A DNA stretch of 64,000 nucleotides, taken from Croceibacterium sp. TMG7-5b_MA50. GTDB taxonomy: Bacteria; Pseudomonadota; Alphaproteobacteria; Sphingomonadales; Sphingomonadaceae. The stretch's first letter is position 1; every line of letters begins with the position of its first letter. The translations under genes and the position numbers were made by a program. Below, piece by piece: positions 18,469 through 27,070 of the stretch. The notes below the pieces were generated by a model, which saw only the letters and a program-made list of their open reading frames with translations, made no database searches and had not been told where the DNA came from. The stretch spans positions 886,001 through 950,000 of the forward strand of contig NZ_CP156082.1 in the NCBI RefSeq assembly GCF_039830145.1. The letters are read 5' to 3'.

Positions 18469-18481
18469 GGTAAGTGGCGCA

Positions 18482-20548
18482 TCACCCCGGCGGCAGCCCA
18501 GCCTCCAGCTCCGCCAGCCACACCGCAGCACTCGCGTCGGAGGGAGCGCGCCAGTCGCCACGCGGGCTCAGCGCCCCGCCTGAACTGACCTTGGGCCCGT
18601 TCGGAATGGCGCTGCGCTTGAACTGGCTGGTGGCGAAGAAGCGATGCAGGAACTTCTCCAGCCAGTGCCGGATGGTGGCGAGGTCGTACTGGTTGCGGCC
18701 GGTTTCCGGGAAGGCGGCCGGCCAGATACCGGCGGAAGCATCGCGCCACGCATGCCACGCCAGGAACGCCACCTTGGACGGACGCTGACCGAAGCGCATG
18801 ATGTGATGCAGGAAGAAATCGTTCAGCTCATACGGGCCGACGGTGCCCTCCGTGCTCTGTAGCTCCTCGTCCTCCCCTTGCGGGATCAGTTCCGGGCTGA
18901 TCTCCTGAGCCAGGATCGCCTCCAGCACGGCGTCGGTCGCGGGATCGAACTGGTCGGTGCGCGCGGCCCAGCGGATCAGGTACTGGATCAGCGTCTTGGG
19001 CACCCCGGCATTCACGGCATAGTGGCTCATCTGATCGCCCACGCCGTAGGTACACCAGCCCAGCGCCAGTTCGCTGAGGTCACCGGTGCCGATCACGAAG
19101 CCGCGATGCTGCCCGGCCAGGCGGAACAGGTAATCGGTGCGCAGACCCGCCTGCACATTCTCGAAGGTCACATCGTACACCTTCTCCCCGCGCGAATAGG
19201 GATGGCCGATATCGGCCAGCATCCGTTCCGCGGCGGGGCGGATGTCGATCTCCTCCGCCACGATGCCCACCGCCTCCATCAGCTTCCACGCATTCGACTT
19301 TGTGCCGGCGGAGGTGCCGAAGCCGGGCATGGTGTACCCGCGGATGGTGGTGCGCGGCAGGCCGAGCCGGTCGCAGACCTTGGCGGCCACGATCAGCGCG
19401 TGGGTCGAATCGAGCCCGCCCGACACGCCGATCACCATGCTGTCGCCGCGGGTCGATTCGAACCGACGCATCAACCCGTCGACCTGGATGTTGAACGCCT
19501 CGAAGCAGTCGTCGTCCAGCTTGCCGGCGCGATTGGGCACGAAGGGGAAGCGGCGCACCGGACGGATCAGCGCGGCGTCCATCGCGGTCGCCCGCGGCGC
19601 GTGGTCGAACCGGATGGTGATGAAGTGATCCTCCGGCCGGCCGGCCTCCTCCGCATTGTCGTTGAAGGTCTGCAACCGCAGCCGGTCACCCAGGATGCGC
19701 TGCGTATCGACATCGGCGATGCACAGCTCGGGCTCGCGCTCGAACCGGGCACTCTCCCCCAGCAGGTCGCCCAACTCGTAGATCATCCCCTGGCCGTCCC
19801 AGGCGAGGTCGGTGGTGCTCTCCCCATGGCCGGCTGCCGAGTAGACATAGGCGCAGGCGGTGCGGCTGGATTGCGCGCGGCACAGCAGATGGCGCTCATC
19901 CGCCTTGCCGATCACGATATTGCTGGCCGACAGGTTGGCGCAGATGGTGGCGCCCGCCAGCGCGCCATAGCTGCTGGGCGGGATCGGCGCCCACACATCC
20001 TCGCAGATCTCGGCGTGGAGGACGAAGCCCGGCAGGCGCTCGCTCGCGAACAGCAGGTCGCAGCCGAACGGCACCACCGCCGCGCCGACCCGGATGGTCA
20101 TGCCGCCGCGGATATCGCGGCCATGCGCATACCAGCGCTTCTCGTAGAACTCGCGGTAATTGGGCAGGTAGCTCTTGGGCACGACGCCCAGCAGGCGTCC
20201 GTCGGCAATGGCCAGCGCGCAATTGTACAGCCGCCCGCGATGCCTCAGCGGCGCCCCGACCAGCAGCACCGGCGACAGCCCCGCGCTCTCCGCCACAATG
20301 GTGTCGACCGCCTGCTCCACCATGTCGAGCAGCGCGTCCTGCATCACCAGGTCGTCCAACTGGTAGGAGGAGAGCGACAGTTCCGGAAACACCAGCAGGT
20401 CCACCGCGCTGTCATGCGCCCGCCGCGCCTCCGCCAGGATGGCGTCGCGGTTGAACGCCACGTCGGCGGTCCGGACTGCCGGGGTGCTGGTCCCCACGCG
20501 GACGAAGCCGTGACTGTGGCGATCGTAGAATGGGTGATCCGCGCTCAC
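18482..20548 (-). CDS. nadE: glutamine-dependent NAD+ synthetase
   Basis: Makes NAD+ from nicotinic acid adenine dinucleotide, ATP and glutamine. The 688-aa protein joins an N-terminal nitrilase-type glutaminase (catalytic triad E56 in FPELSLS, K125 in VPKSYLPN, C182 in HAEICEDVW) to a C-terminal ATP-pyrophosphatase synthetase with SGGLDST at 376-382. This is the long glutaminase-fused form. The GTG start at 20548 overlaps the CinA stop by GTGA, linking it to a putative NMN deamidase. Confidence 0.96.
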   Translation of the reverse strand: MSADHPFYDRHSHGFVRVGTSTPAVRTADVAFNRDAILAEARRAHDSAVDLLVFPELSLSSYQLDDLVMQDALLDMVEQAVDTIVAESAGLSPVLLVGAPLRHRGRLYNCALAIADGRLLGVVPKSYLPNYREFYEKRWYAHGRDIRGGMTIRVGAAVVPFGCDLLFASERLPGFVLHAEICEDVWAPIPPSSYGALAGATICANLSASNIVIGKADERHLLCRAQSSRTACAYVYSAAGHGESTTDLAWDGQGMIYELGDLLGESARFEREPELCIADVDTQRILGDRLRLQTFNDNAEEAGRPEDHFITIRFDHAPRATAMDAALIRPVRRFPFVPNRAGKLDDDCFEAFNIQVDGLMRRFESTRGDSMVIGVSGGLDSTHALIVAAKVCDRLGLPRTTIRGYTMPGFGTSAGTKSNAWKLMEAVGIVAEEIDIRPAAERMLADIGHPYSRGEKVYDVTFENVQAGLRTDYLFRLAGQHRGFVIGTGDLSELALGWCTYGVGDQMSHYAVNAGVPKTLIQYLIRWAARTDQFDPATDAVLEAILAQEISPELIPQGEDEELQSTEGTVGPYELNDFFLHHIMRFGQRPSKVAFLAWHAWRDASAGIWPAAFPETGRNQYDLATIRHWLEKFLHRFFATSQFKRSAIPNGPKVSSGGALSPRGDWRAPSDASAAVWLAELEAGLPPG

Positions 20549-21060
20549 TGGCTCAGGGCCTCCTCGAACAGGTTGAGCGCGGTGCGCAGCGCGGCAATGC
20601 GCACCCCGTCGCGCCCGATGGCACCGAAATGTTCCTCCCGGTGCAGGGTCACCCCGTTCTTGCGGGCGCAGCCGAAATGGACAAGCCCTTCCTCGCCATC
20701 CTCATCCTTGCCTGGCGGACCGGCATAGCCGGTGATGGAAAGGGCGATGTCGGCGCGGGATGATTTCAGCGCCCCTTCCGCCATGTCGATGGCGATCTGG
20801 CGGCTGACCGCGCCACAACTGTCCACCCGCTTGCGCTCGATCGCCAGCAGGTCGCACTTGGCCTGACTGGCATAGACCACCAGCCCACGTTCGAACACGT
20901 GGCTGCGGCCCGGCACGTCGGTCAGCAATGCGGCGAGCAGCCCGCCGGTGCAGCTCTCCGCCGTGGCGAGCATCAGTTCCTGATCGTGGGCGGCGTCCAG
21001 CACCCGCTCCACAGCCTGCGCGATGTCTTCAGGCAGCACCGGGTCCAGCGTTTCGGTCAT
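20545..21060 (-). CDS. CinA-family protein, probable nicotinamide-nucleotide amidohydrolase (PncC)
   Basis: A 171-aa stand-alone CinA C-terminal domain with the family motif [11 protein letters not shown] (33-42) and the SITGYAGPPG region. Enzymes of this family deamidate NMN to NaMN, feeding NaAD and then NadE. Coupling by a GTGA overlap to nadE fits that route. A second CinA protein is encoded at 38365-38868; the copies differ, since this one has GYAGPPGKDEDGEEG where the other has GIAGPGGG. Enzyme activity is inferred from the family. Confidence 0.85.
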   Translation of the reverse strand: MTETLDPVLPEDIAQAVERVLDAAHDQELMLATAESCTGGLLAALLTDVPGRSHVFERGLVVYASQAKCDLLAIERKRVDSCGAVSRQIAIDMAEGALKSSRADIALSITGYAGPPGKDEDGEEGLVHFGCARKNGVTLHREEHFGAIGRDGVRIAALRTALNLFEEALSQ

Positions 21061-21069
21061 CCTCGCTCC

Positions 21070-21102
21070 CTCTCACCCGGCATGGAATCGCCCGGGTGAG
21101 AG
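21070..21102. repeat. 11-bp perfect inverted repeat in the CinA leader
   Basis: CTCTCACCCGG and CCGGGTGAGAG form a perfect 11-bp stem with an 11-nt loop. On the minus strand the stem ends a few bases before the GAGCGAGG-ATG of the CinA gene, so a transcript starting upstream could mask its ribosome-binding region. No T-run follows, which argues against an intrinsic terminator. Confidence 0.65.
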
Positions 21103-21150
21103 GTCCAACAAGGCCGCGGACAGCTGCGTTCCCGACCTTACAAACCGCAA

Positions 21151-21813
21151 TCAGGGCGTCGCGGCCAATCGTGACTGACGTGCGGCATCGCGCAGCAGCG
21201 GCGGCGCGAGGCGGTCCTGCTCGACGCGGTGTTCACGTAGCAGGCGGCCGAGCAGTTCCTGCCCGAAGGTCCAGTCGCCCAGGCCGGATTCGGCATTGAT
21301 GTGCCCCACCGTTCCCGCAAACACGAAGCGCGATCCCCAATCGTTCGCCAGCATGCGCGCGGTGCGCAGCTGGCAATAATGGTCATCGTCGCTGGCGACC
21401 AGGAACGACGGGAAGGGCAGGGGCGAACGGGGGCACGCGCCGAAGCGGGCGAGCCGCGGGTCCGTGCCCGGCCGATCGACGTCGGGCGGGGCGACCAGCA
21501 GCGCGGAGACGACCGGGTTGCCCTGGCTCGGCTGCTCGTATTCCGCCCACCATGCCACCGCCAGGCAGCCAAGGCTGTGGGCCACCAGCACCACCGGGCG
21601 TTCCGCACGGCTGATTGCCAGGTTCAGCTTGTTTACCCAGGTGTTGCGATGCGGATCGTCCCACATGCCAAGGTCCACGCGGGCGCAATCTTCCCGCTGG
21701 CGTTCCCACCGGCTCTGCCAGTGGCGGGGATTGGAATTGTTGATCCCTGGCACGATCAGGATCAGCGGATCGCCCGCCAGCTTGTGTGGCGGCAGGTCGA
21801 GATAATGGGCCAT
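21151..21813 (-). CDS. RBBP9/YdeN-type serine alpha/beta hydrolase
   Basis: A 220-aa protein of the compact alpha/beta hydrolase group. The nucleophile is S80 in VLVAHSLGCLAV, the acid is D143 or D144 in ASDDDHYC, and the histidine is H171 in GHINAESGLGDW, a typical RBBP9-type ending. The N-terminal ILIVPGINNSNPRHWQS also fits. The ATG at 21813 is chosen for its AGAGGAG ribosome-binding site; the longer frame upstream runs through the palindromic promoter region. Substrate unknown. Confidence 0.88.
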   Translation of the reverse strand: MAHYLDLPPHKLAGDPLILIVPGINNSNPRHWQSRWERQREDCARVDLGMWDDPHRNTWVNKLNLAISRAERPVVLVAHSLGCLAVAWWAEYEQPSQGNPVVSALLVAPPDVDRPGTDPRLARFGACPRSPLPFPSFLVASDDDHYCQLRTARMLANDWGSRFVFAGTVGHINAESGLGDWTFGQELLGRLLREHRVEQDRLAPPLLRDAARQSRLAATP

Positions 21814-21879
21814 CGTGTGCACTCCTCTCTGTCCAGCTTGCAGCCGTCCGACTCGTGTGGTGCGACATCCTCCATATAA

Positions 21880-21898
21880 GTCTACCAGCTTGGTAGAC
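21880..21898. promoter_or_regulatory. perfect 8-3-8 palindrome, likely repressor operator
   Basis: GTCTACCA-GCT-TGGTAGAC is a perfect inverted repeat. On the minus strand TTATAT follows it immediately and TTGTCT overlaps its far end, so it covers a plausible promoter for the hydrolase gene. The size and symmetry are typical of TetR-family operators. No TetR-type gene is present in the window. Confidence 0.6.
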
Positions 21899-21966
21899 AA
21901 ACCGCCAAGCGCCGGATTGCACGGTGCTTGCGCCAAAGCGCGTCAGCCAGGTGGGGTTGCAGCAAT

Positions 21967-21983
21967 GGCCATTGGCAATGGCC
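21967..21983. promoter_or_regulatory. 7-3-7 palindrome upstream of the methyltransferase fusion
   Basis: GGCCATT-GGC-AATGGCC is a perfect inverted repeat ending 25 nt before the ATG at 22009. It could be an operator or a hairpin in the leader. Function not shown. Confidence 0.4.
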
Positions 21984-22008
21984 GCGGCTTGCAGCAAAGA
22001 GCGCTGCA

Positions 22009-23322
22009 ATGACTTCGCGCGAATTGACCAGCCTGCGCTCGCTGGCGCCCACGCCGGACGATCTGGCCCGGGGCGATGCTGTCGATCACCGGCTGCATCG
22101 CCTGTTCTACGGTGCGATCGGTTGGCCGTTCCTGTTGTTCAGCCTGTGGGGCGGCACCAAGGCGAGCAAGCGCCGCCTCTTACAACGGATCGGCCTTGCA
22201 GACGACGCATTGCCCCATCTCGGCAGCTGGAAGGCCGATACCGGATTCCTGCACCGGATCGTCGATGCGGTCGAATTGCTGCGGCCGCAGGTTGTGGTGG
22301 AACTGGGCTGCGGCGCCAGCAGCCTGGTCGCCGCGCGCGCGCTGGAACTGCATGGCGGCGGACGGCTGGTCAGCTACGACCAGCATGGCCCCTTCGTGGC
22401 CGCCACCCGCGAATGGCTCGCGGGGGAGGGGGTGGACGCCACGATCCACCATGCCCCCTTGCGCAACGGCGCCGGCGGCAAATGGCCGGGCAGCTGGTAC
22501 GACCTGACCGCCGTCCCCGAACAGATCGACCTCATCATCATCGACGGACCACCGTGGACCGTCCATCCGTTCGTCCGCGGCGCGGCGGAACAATTGTTCA
22601 GCCGCTTGCGGCCAGGCGGCATGGTGCTGCTGGACGATGCCGCCCGGCCGGGCGAACGGATCGTGGCGCGCCGCTGGCGCCGCAACTGGCCGGACATGCG
22701 CTTCGCGCGCGTTGGGGGCAGCACCGCCGGCACGCTGGTGGGGCGCAAGGCCGCCGACGTGATCCCGCTGCCGCAGCGTACGGTCGCCCCGCTGGCGGCG
22801 GTCCGCCGGGTTGCCGCGGCGGCGGCGCTGCTGGCCGGTGGGTGGCTGCTGAACGAAACGGCGGAAAGCGTGACCGCGCCGGTCCAGGCCGCATCCTTCA
22901 TCGCCGATGCCGACGCATCCTTCAGTGCCAGCCTCATGCGTCAGCAAATGGCGTCGCAACCCGAAAGCGTTCTGCTGGACCGGGCGGAGCTTCAGCGCGC
23001 CACCGGTCTTACGCTACCCACGCTGCCGGCTGGCTGGCAGGTGCGCGATGTGCAATTGTACCCCTCCAACAGCGGCATGGCGGTTACCGCGGTGCTGTTG
23101 ACGCAGGATGCGGAAACGGTCGCCCTGTTCGCCACGCGCGCGGAAACCCCGGCGGAAAAGCTGCCGCTGCTCGCACGCCGCGCGGCGCGATCGGTCGCCT
23201 ATTGGGAGGAAGGACCGTTCGCCTACGCCCTGACCGGAGAGCTGCCGGCCGACCGGATGCTGCGCCTTTCGGCCGCTCTGGCTAGCAGGCCGGAGCAGCA
23301 GGCAAGCGCCGCCCGCCCCTGA
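22009..23322 (+). CDS. SAM-methyltransferase / membrane-anchored anti-sigma-like fusion protein
   Basis: One uninterrupted 437-aa frame joins two units rarely seen together. Residues 1-246 form a class I SAM-dependent methyltransferase: motif I VVELGCGASS (96-105), acidic post-motif YDQHG, and LIIIDGPPW plus GGMVLLDDA at the later strands. Residues about 260-281 (PLAAVRRVAAAAALLAGGWL) form a membrane span. Residues 300-425 (LPAGWQVRDVQLYPS, then VALFATRAE, then SVAYWEEGPFAYALTGEL) look like the periplasmic domain of alphaproteobacterial anti-sigma factors. The usual N-terminal zinc or sigma-binding helix bundle is absent. No sigma-factor gene is adjacent. The ATG at 22009 has a weak ribosome-binding site. 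Function unknown. Confidence 0.75.
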   Translation: MTSRELTSLRSLAPTPDDLARGDAVDHRLHRLFYGAIGWPFLLFSLWGGTKASKRRLLQRIGLADDALPHLGSWKADTGFLHRIVDAVELLRPQVVVELGCGASSLVAARALELHGGGRLVSYDQHGPFVAATREWLAGEGVDATIHHAPLRNGAGGKWPGSWYDLTAVPEQIDLIIIDGPPWTVHPFVRGAAEQLFSRLRPGGMVLLDDAARPGERIVARRWRRNWPDMRFARVGGSTAGTLVGRKAADVIPLPQRTVAPLAAVRRVAAAAALLAGGWLLNETAESVTAPVQAASFIADADASFSASLMRQQMASQPESVLLDRAELQRATGLTLPTLPAGWQVRDVQLYPSNSGMAVTAVLLTQDAETVALFATRAETPAEKLPLLARRAARSVAYWEEGPFAYALTGELPADRMLRLSAALASRPEQQASAARP

Positions 23323-23448
23323 TCGCACAGCAGCTTCGCCAGGCATCTTGTTGATTGCGCACCGGAAAAGTTCCGCCGTCATCGCATGGCCGGCACGGTA
23401 CATCGTGATCGGGCGGACAGGCGGGTCAGAATATGGCAGGCGCGCGCG

Positions 23449-24132
23449 ATGACTCTCGATCGCAGGCAGATCCTGTTCGGCGGTGCTGTATTCGCCGCGA
23501 CCTCCATGCTGGGCGGGGCGGTAGGGACCGCCCGCCGCACCGGCCTCGTCACGCCGGCCGTTCCCGTACTGCCGCCCGCCCCTGCGATGCCGGCGATGGC
23601 TGCCGGCCCGGTCATCGATCCGGTGGTGCCGGCGGCATTGCTGGCGGAGGCGCGCGACGCGCTGGATCGTCAGGGTGCGTCGATCAAGCGCGACCGAATG
23701 GCGATCGTCGATTTCGCCGCCGCCTCGTCCACGCCGCGGCTGCATCTGGTGAACCTGGAATCAGGTGCCGTCCGTTCCCTGCTGGTGACGCATGGCAGCG
23801 GCTCCGACCCCGGCCATAGCGGCTGGACGGAGCGGTTCTCGAACCAGCATGGCTCCAATGCGTCGTGCCACGGGGCCTTCCGCGTGCTCGACTACTATCA
23901 TGGCAAGCATGGCCGGTCCCAGCGGCTCGCCGGCCTGGACCCGAGCAACAGCAATGCGCTGGATCGCGCCATCGTGATCCACGGCGCCTGGTATGCGGAG
24001 CCACAGGTCGTGACCGACACCGGCAAGCTCGGGCGCAGCCAGGGTTGCTTCGCCGTTGGCGATACCAAGCTGGCCGAGCTGTACGACCATCTTGGATCAG
24101 ACCGGCTGCTCTACGCTGCCAAGATCGCCTGA
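23449..24132 (+). CDS. murein L,D-transpeptidase catalytic-domain protein
   Basis: A 227-aa exported protein. The N-terminus MTLDRRQILFGGAVFAA has a twin-arginine-like start and hydrophobic core, followed by a Pro/Ala-rich linker. The catalytic part carries IVIHGAWY (H178) and GRSQGCFAV (S197, C200), the HxG / SxGC signature of YkuD-like L,D-transpeptidases of the PF13645 subfamily. These act on peptidoglycan stem peptides in the periplasm. It ends 3 nt from the convergent GH105 gene. Confidence 0.88.
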   Translation: MTLDRRQILFGGAVFAATSMLGGAVGTARRTGLVTPAVPVLPPAPAMPAMAAGPVIDPVVPAALLAEARDALDRQGASIKRDRMAIVDFAAASSTPRLHLVNLESGAVRSLLVTHGSGSDPGHSGWTERFSNQHGSNASCHGAFRVLDYYHGKHGRSQRLAGLDPSNSNALDRAIVIHGAWYAEPQVVTDTGKLGRSQGCFAVGDTKLAELYDHLGSDRLLYAAKIA

Positions 24133-24135
24133 CCG

Positions 24136-25572
24136 TCAGGGCTGGCGGCGCGGCGCAATCGTCCATTCGTCGATCGGTGGGCCGGGTGTCCACCGCTCCA
24201 GGTCGGGCGCGTCGACGCGCGGATCGTAGGCCAGGTCCCGCGTCGCCTGCATCTCCCGCGCCCGCCGGGCCGCCTCGCCACTCGGAGCGGTGCCGGGCCG
24301 GGCGGGTGTGGCGGGTCGCTCCGCCGCTGGCGGCGCGGGCAGGGCAGGTGGGGGCACCGGCAGGGCCTGCACCGGCTGCGCAAGCTGCATGATCTCCGCC
24401 GCCGCCAGCAGGAACGCGCCGGTGCCGTACATTCCCACGTCGTCGGCCGCTGTCGGCACCGGCTGGTCGCCGGTCTTCTGCACCGCGCCAAGCTGCCCGT
24501 TGGGCAGAATGTGGCGGTTCAGGCCGGCCCAGCCTCGCAGGACCTGGGGCAGGTATTCATCCCGCGGCAGGACGCCGTGGTTGACGCCCCACGCCAGGGC
24601 ATAGGTGTGCAGCGCAGAGCCGGAGGTTTCGGGTTCGGGAAAGGCGGACACGTCCAGCAGGTCGGCGCGCCACAGCCCGTCGGACTGTTGCAGCCCCGCG
24701 ATGCGCGCCGCCATCTGGCGAAATTGGTCGAGGTAGCGGTCGCGCGTCGGGTAATCCGCCGGCATGTGGTCCAGCACGCGGGCGAGACCCGCCAGCACCC
24801 AGCCATTGCCGCGCGACCAGAACACCTTGCCGCCGCTGTCGGACCGGTGCGTGACAAAGCGCGGATCGCGGAAGAACAGGCCCTCCGCCGGATCGTACAG
24901 CGCCTGCGAGGTGCGCCACCATTGCACATCCATCGCGTCGAGATAGCGCCGGTCACCGGTGATCGCACTCATGCGCGACAGAACCGGCGGGGCCATGAAC
25001 AGCGCATCGCACCACCACCACACCAGCCGCGCGGGCTGCGGCTCCGCCCGCAGATGCGGCAGCGAGAAATCGAGCCGCTGCTGCGTCGGCATGATGTAGC
25101 CATCCTCCCGCCGCAGGACGTACAGCTCCTGGTACAGCTCGCCGATCGCCTGATCGTCGGCGTTCAGCAGCCCCTTTGGCGAACGCGTGCCGCGCATCGC
25201 GAAGTTGAAATGGTCGGCCACCGATACCAGGAACCGCATCGGCTCCGGCCGATCGGACACACGGGCGACCCGCGTCAGCCCGGTGTAGAACGTGGCCGAG
25301 ACCCAGTTGGCGGTGATCTCGTCCACGCTGCGCCCCAGCACCTGGAACGGCTTGCGTTCCAGATCGGCGATCTCTGCCAACGCGGCATACTCCATCACCG
25401 CCAGCACCCGGGCGGGATCCGGCACGATATCAGTCGCGAATGACAAATCCGGTCGCGGGGGCAGGGTGATGTCGACCGGTCGCAATTGCGCCTGCGCCAC
25501 CGCCGGAACAAGCGGAAGCGGTGCCACCGCACACGCGAGTGCGAGCAGCCGAAATCTTGCCATGGCTTTCAT
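24136..25572 (-). CDS. glycoside hydrolase family 88/105 (unsaturated rhamnogalacturonyl hydrolase-like)
   Basis: A 478-aa secreted (alpha/alpha)6-barrel enzyme that removes unsaturated uronic acid from oligosaccharides left by polysaccharide lyases. A signal peptide ends near residue 28 (VPAVAQAQ). Family-typical segments are WVSATFYTGL, LNADDQAIGELYQEL, RLVWWWCDALFMAPP (the aspartate before ALF is the likely catalytic one), VFWSRGNGWVLAGLARVLD and ADDVGMYGTGAFLLAAAE. A proline-rich C-terminal tail of about 90 residues is unusual for the family. The ATG at 25572 shares a base with the sulfatase stop (TGATG), so the two are coupled. Confidence 0.88.
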   Translation of the reverse strand: MKAMARFRLLALACAVAPLPLVPAVAQAQLRPVDITLPPRPDLSFATDIVPDPARVLAVMEYAALAEIADLERKPFQVLGRSVDEITANWVSATFYTGLTRVARVSDRPEPMRFLVSVADHFNFAMRGTRSPKGLLNADDQAIGELYQELYVLRREDGYIMPTQQRLDFSLPHLRAEPQPARLVWWWCDALFMAPPVLSRMSAITGDRRYLDAMDVQWWRTSQALYDPAEGLFFRDPRFVTHRSDSGGKVFWSRGNGWVLAGLARVLDHMPADYPTRDRYLDQFRQMAARIAGLQQSDGLWRADLLDVSAFPEPETSGSALHTYALAWGVNHGVLPRDEYLPQVLRGWAGLNRHILPNGQLGAVQKTGDQPVPTAADDVGMYGTGAFLLAAAEIMQLAQPVQALPVPPPALPAPPAAERPATPARPGTAPSGEAARRAREMQATRDLAYDPRVDAPDLERWTPGPPIDEWTIAPRRQP

Positions 25573-26978
25573 CAAGAAGCCGCCTCTGCTGCTGGGGTAG
25601 GATCCGGGTATTCCGCCGATGCGCGATGTTCGCGCGCCATGCCATCGTTCATGAACTGCACGACCTCCGGGTAATCGCTGGCCAGGTTGCGGCTTTCCCA
25701 CGGGTCCGCCGACAGGTCGAACAGCTGGGTCTGCCCGGCACGCTGCAGCCGTACAGCCTTCCACTTCCCGTAGCGCGCCGCCTGGCGATACTCGGGCGAG
25801 TAAAACTCCCAGTACATGAACCGGTCGGGCGGGACGGCATCGGTGTTCAGCAAGTGCGGCAGCAGGTCGATGCCGTCGCCCGGCTGCGACGGCGCGCCTG
25901 CCGCGGACAAGGCCGTGGGCAGCAGATCGGGGAAGTAGATCGGCACGTCGCTGCGCGATCCGGCCGCGATCTGTCCCGGCCACCGCACCAGGAACGGCAC
26001 GCGCAGCCCGCCTTCGTACATGTCGCGCTTGTACCCGGTCAGCCCGCCATTGGAGTCGAACGAATCCGCGACGCGCGTCTGCGGGGCGGATGGTTCGGAC
26101 CGGGGCCCATTGTCGGACGAGAAGATGACCATTGTGTCCTCGTCGATGCCGGTTGCCTTCAGCTGTTCCAGCAATCGGCCGACATTCCTGTCCAGCCGAT
26201 CGATCATCGCGGCGTAGAACTTCTCGTCATCTGGCCATGACTGATCCGCGTATGGGCCGAAGTCAGGTGCGATATGCGGGCTGTGGGGCGCGTTGTACGC
26301 CACGTAGAGGAAGAACGGCGCAGCGCGGTGCCGCCCGATGAAGTCGATAGACTCATCCGTGATCAGGTCAGTGTCGTAGACCTGCCGCGCGCCGCCGGCA
26401 TTCCCCGCCACATCGACCATCTGCGTGTTGTGCATCCGCTTGGCCGGCCAGTACCCCTCCGTCACGGGTTCGGTCACCAGCCAGCCCTTGAACTCGTCGA
26501 AGCCGAAATTGGTCGGCACTGCCGCCGGGTCGTAGCCGTCGAGGTGCCACTTGCCCATGATCCCCGTTGCGTAGCCGGCAGCCTTCAGGTGCTGCGCCAC
26601 CGTGCGGTCCTGCGGGGTCAGGCTCGCGCGGCGGAGTTGCTGCTCGCCTTTGTAGCCAAGGTGTCCGGCAGCCAGCGCGAAATTATCGCGAATGCGGGCA
26701 TGGCCGGTATGTTGCCCGGTCAGCAACGCACCGCGTGATGGGGAGCACACGGGCGCACCGGCATACCCTTGTGTGAACAGCCGCCCCTGTTCCGCCAGTC
26801 GGTCGATGTTCGGTGTCCGGAACCGCGCCTGCCCATAAGCCCCGATATCACCATAGCCGAGATCGTCCGCCAGCACGAAGATGATGTTTGGCGGTCGCCG
26901 GCGCGGTAGCGGCGTCGCGGCGAGAGCCACGCCTGAGGCTGTCACCATGACCCCTGCAATGAACGTACGACGAAGCAT
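25572..26978 (-). CDS. exported type I sulfatase
   Basis: A 468-aa arylsulfatase-fold enzyme removing sulfate from a carbohydrate. An N-terminal signal (MLRRTFIAGVMVTASGVALA) precedes the metal-binding IIFVLADDLGYGD (D38, D39). The formylglycine motif is C78 in PVCSPSRGALLTG. GIMGKWHLDG and SSDNGP complete the fold. The ATG at 26978 is preferred over 26984 because GAGGGG then sits at a normal distance. Coupled to GH105 and divergent from GH28, it points to a sulfated or pectin-like substrate. It needs a formylglycine-generating enzyme, not encoded in this window. Confidence 0.92.
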   Translation of the reverse strand: MLRRTFIAGVMVTASGVALAATPLPRRRPPNIIFVLADDLGYGDIGAYGQARFRTPNIDRLAEQGRLFTQGYAGAPVCSPSRGALLTGQHTGHARIRDNFALAAGHLGYKGEQQLRRASLTPQDRTVAQHLKAAGYATGIMGKWHLDGYDPAAVPTNFGFDEFKGWLVTEPVTEGYWPAKRMHNTQMVDVAGNAGGARQVYDTDLITDESIDFIGRHRAAPFFLYVAYNAPHSPHIAPDFGPYADQSWPDDEKFYAAMIDRLDRNVGRLLEQLKATGIDEDTMVIFSSDNGPRSEPSAPQTRVADSFDSNGGLTGYKRDMYEGGLRVPFLVRWPGQIAAGSRSDVPIYFPDLLPTALSAAGAPSQPGDGIDLLPHLLNTDAVPPDRFMYWEFYSPEYRQAARYGKWKAVRLQRAGQTQLFDLSADPWESRNLASDYPEVVQFMNDGMAREHRASAEYPDPTPAAEAAS

Positions 26979-27070
26979 CGGCATCCCCTCTTTCAACATC
27001 CCTGCCAGCGTCCACCTGCGAAAGCAAATTTCACTAGCGAGGTTTATGTAACTTCGGCACATGCTTTTGC

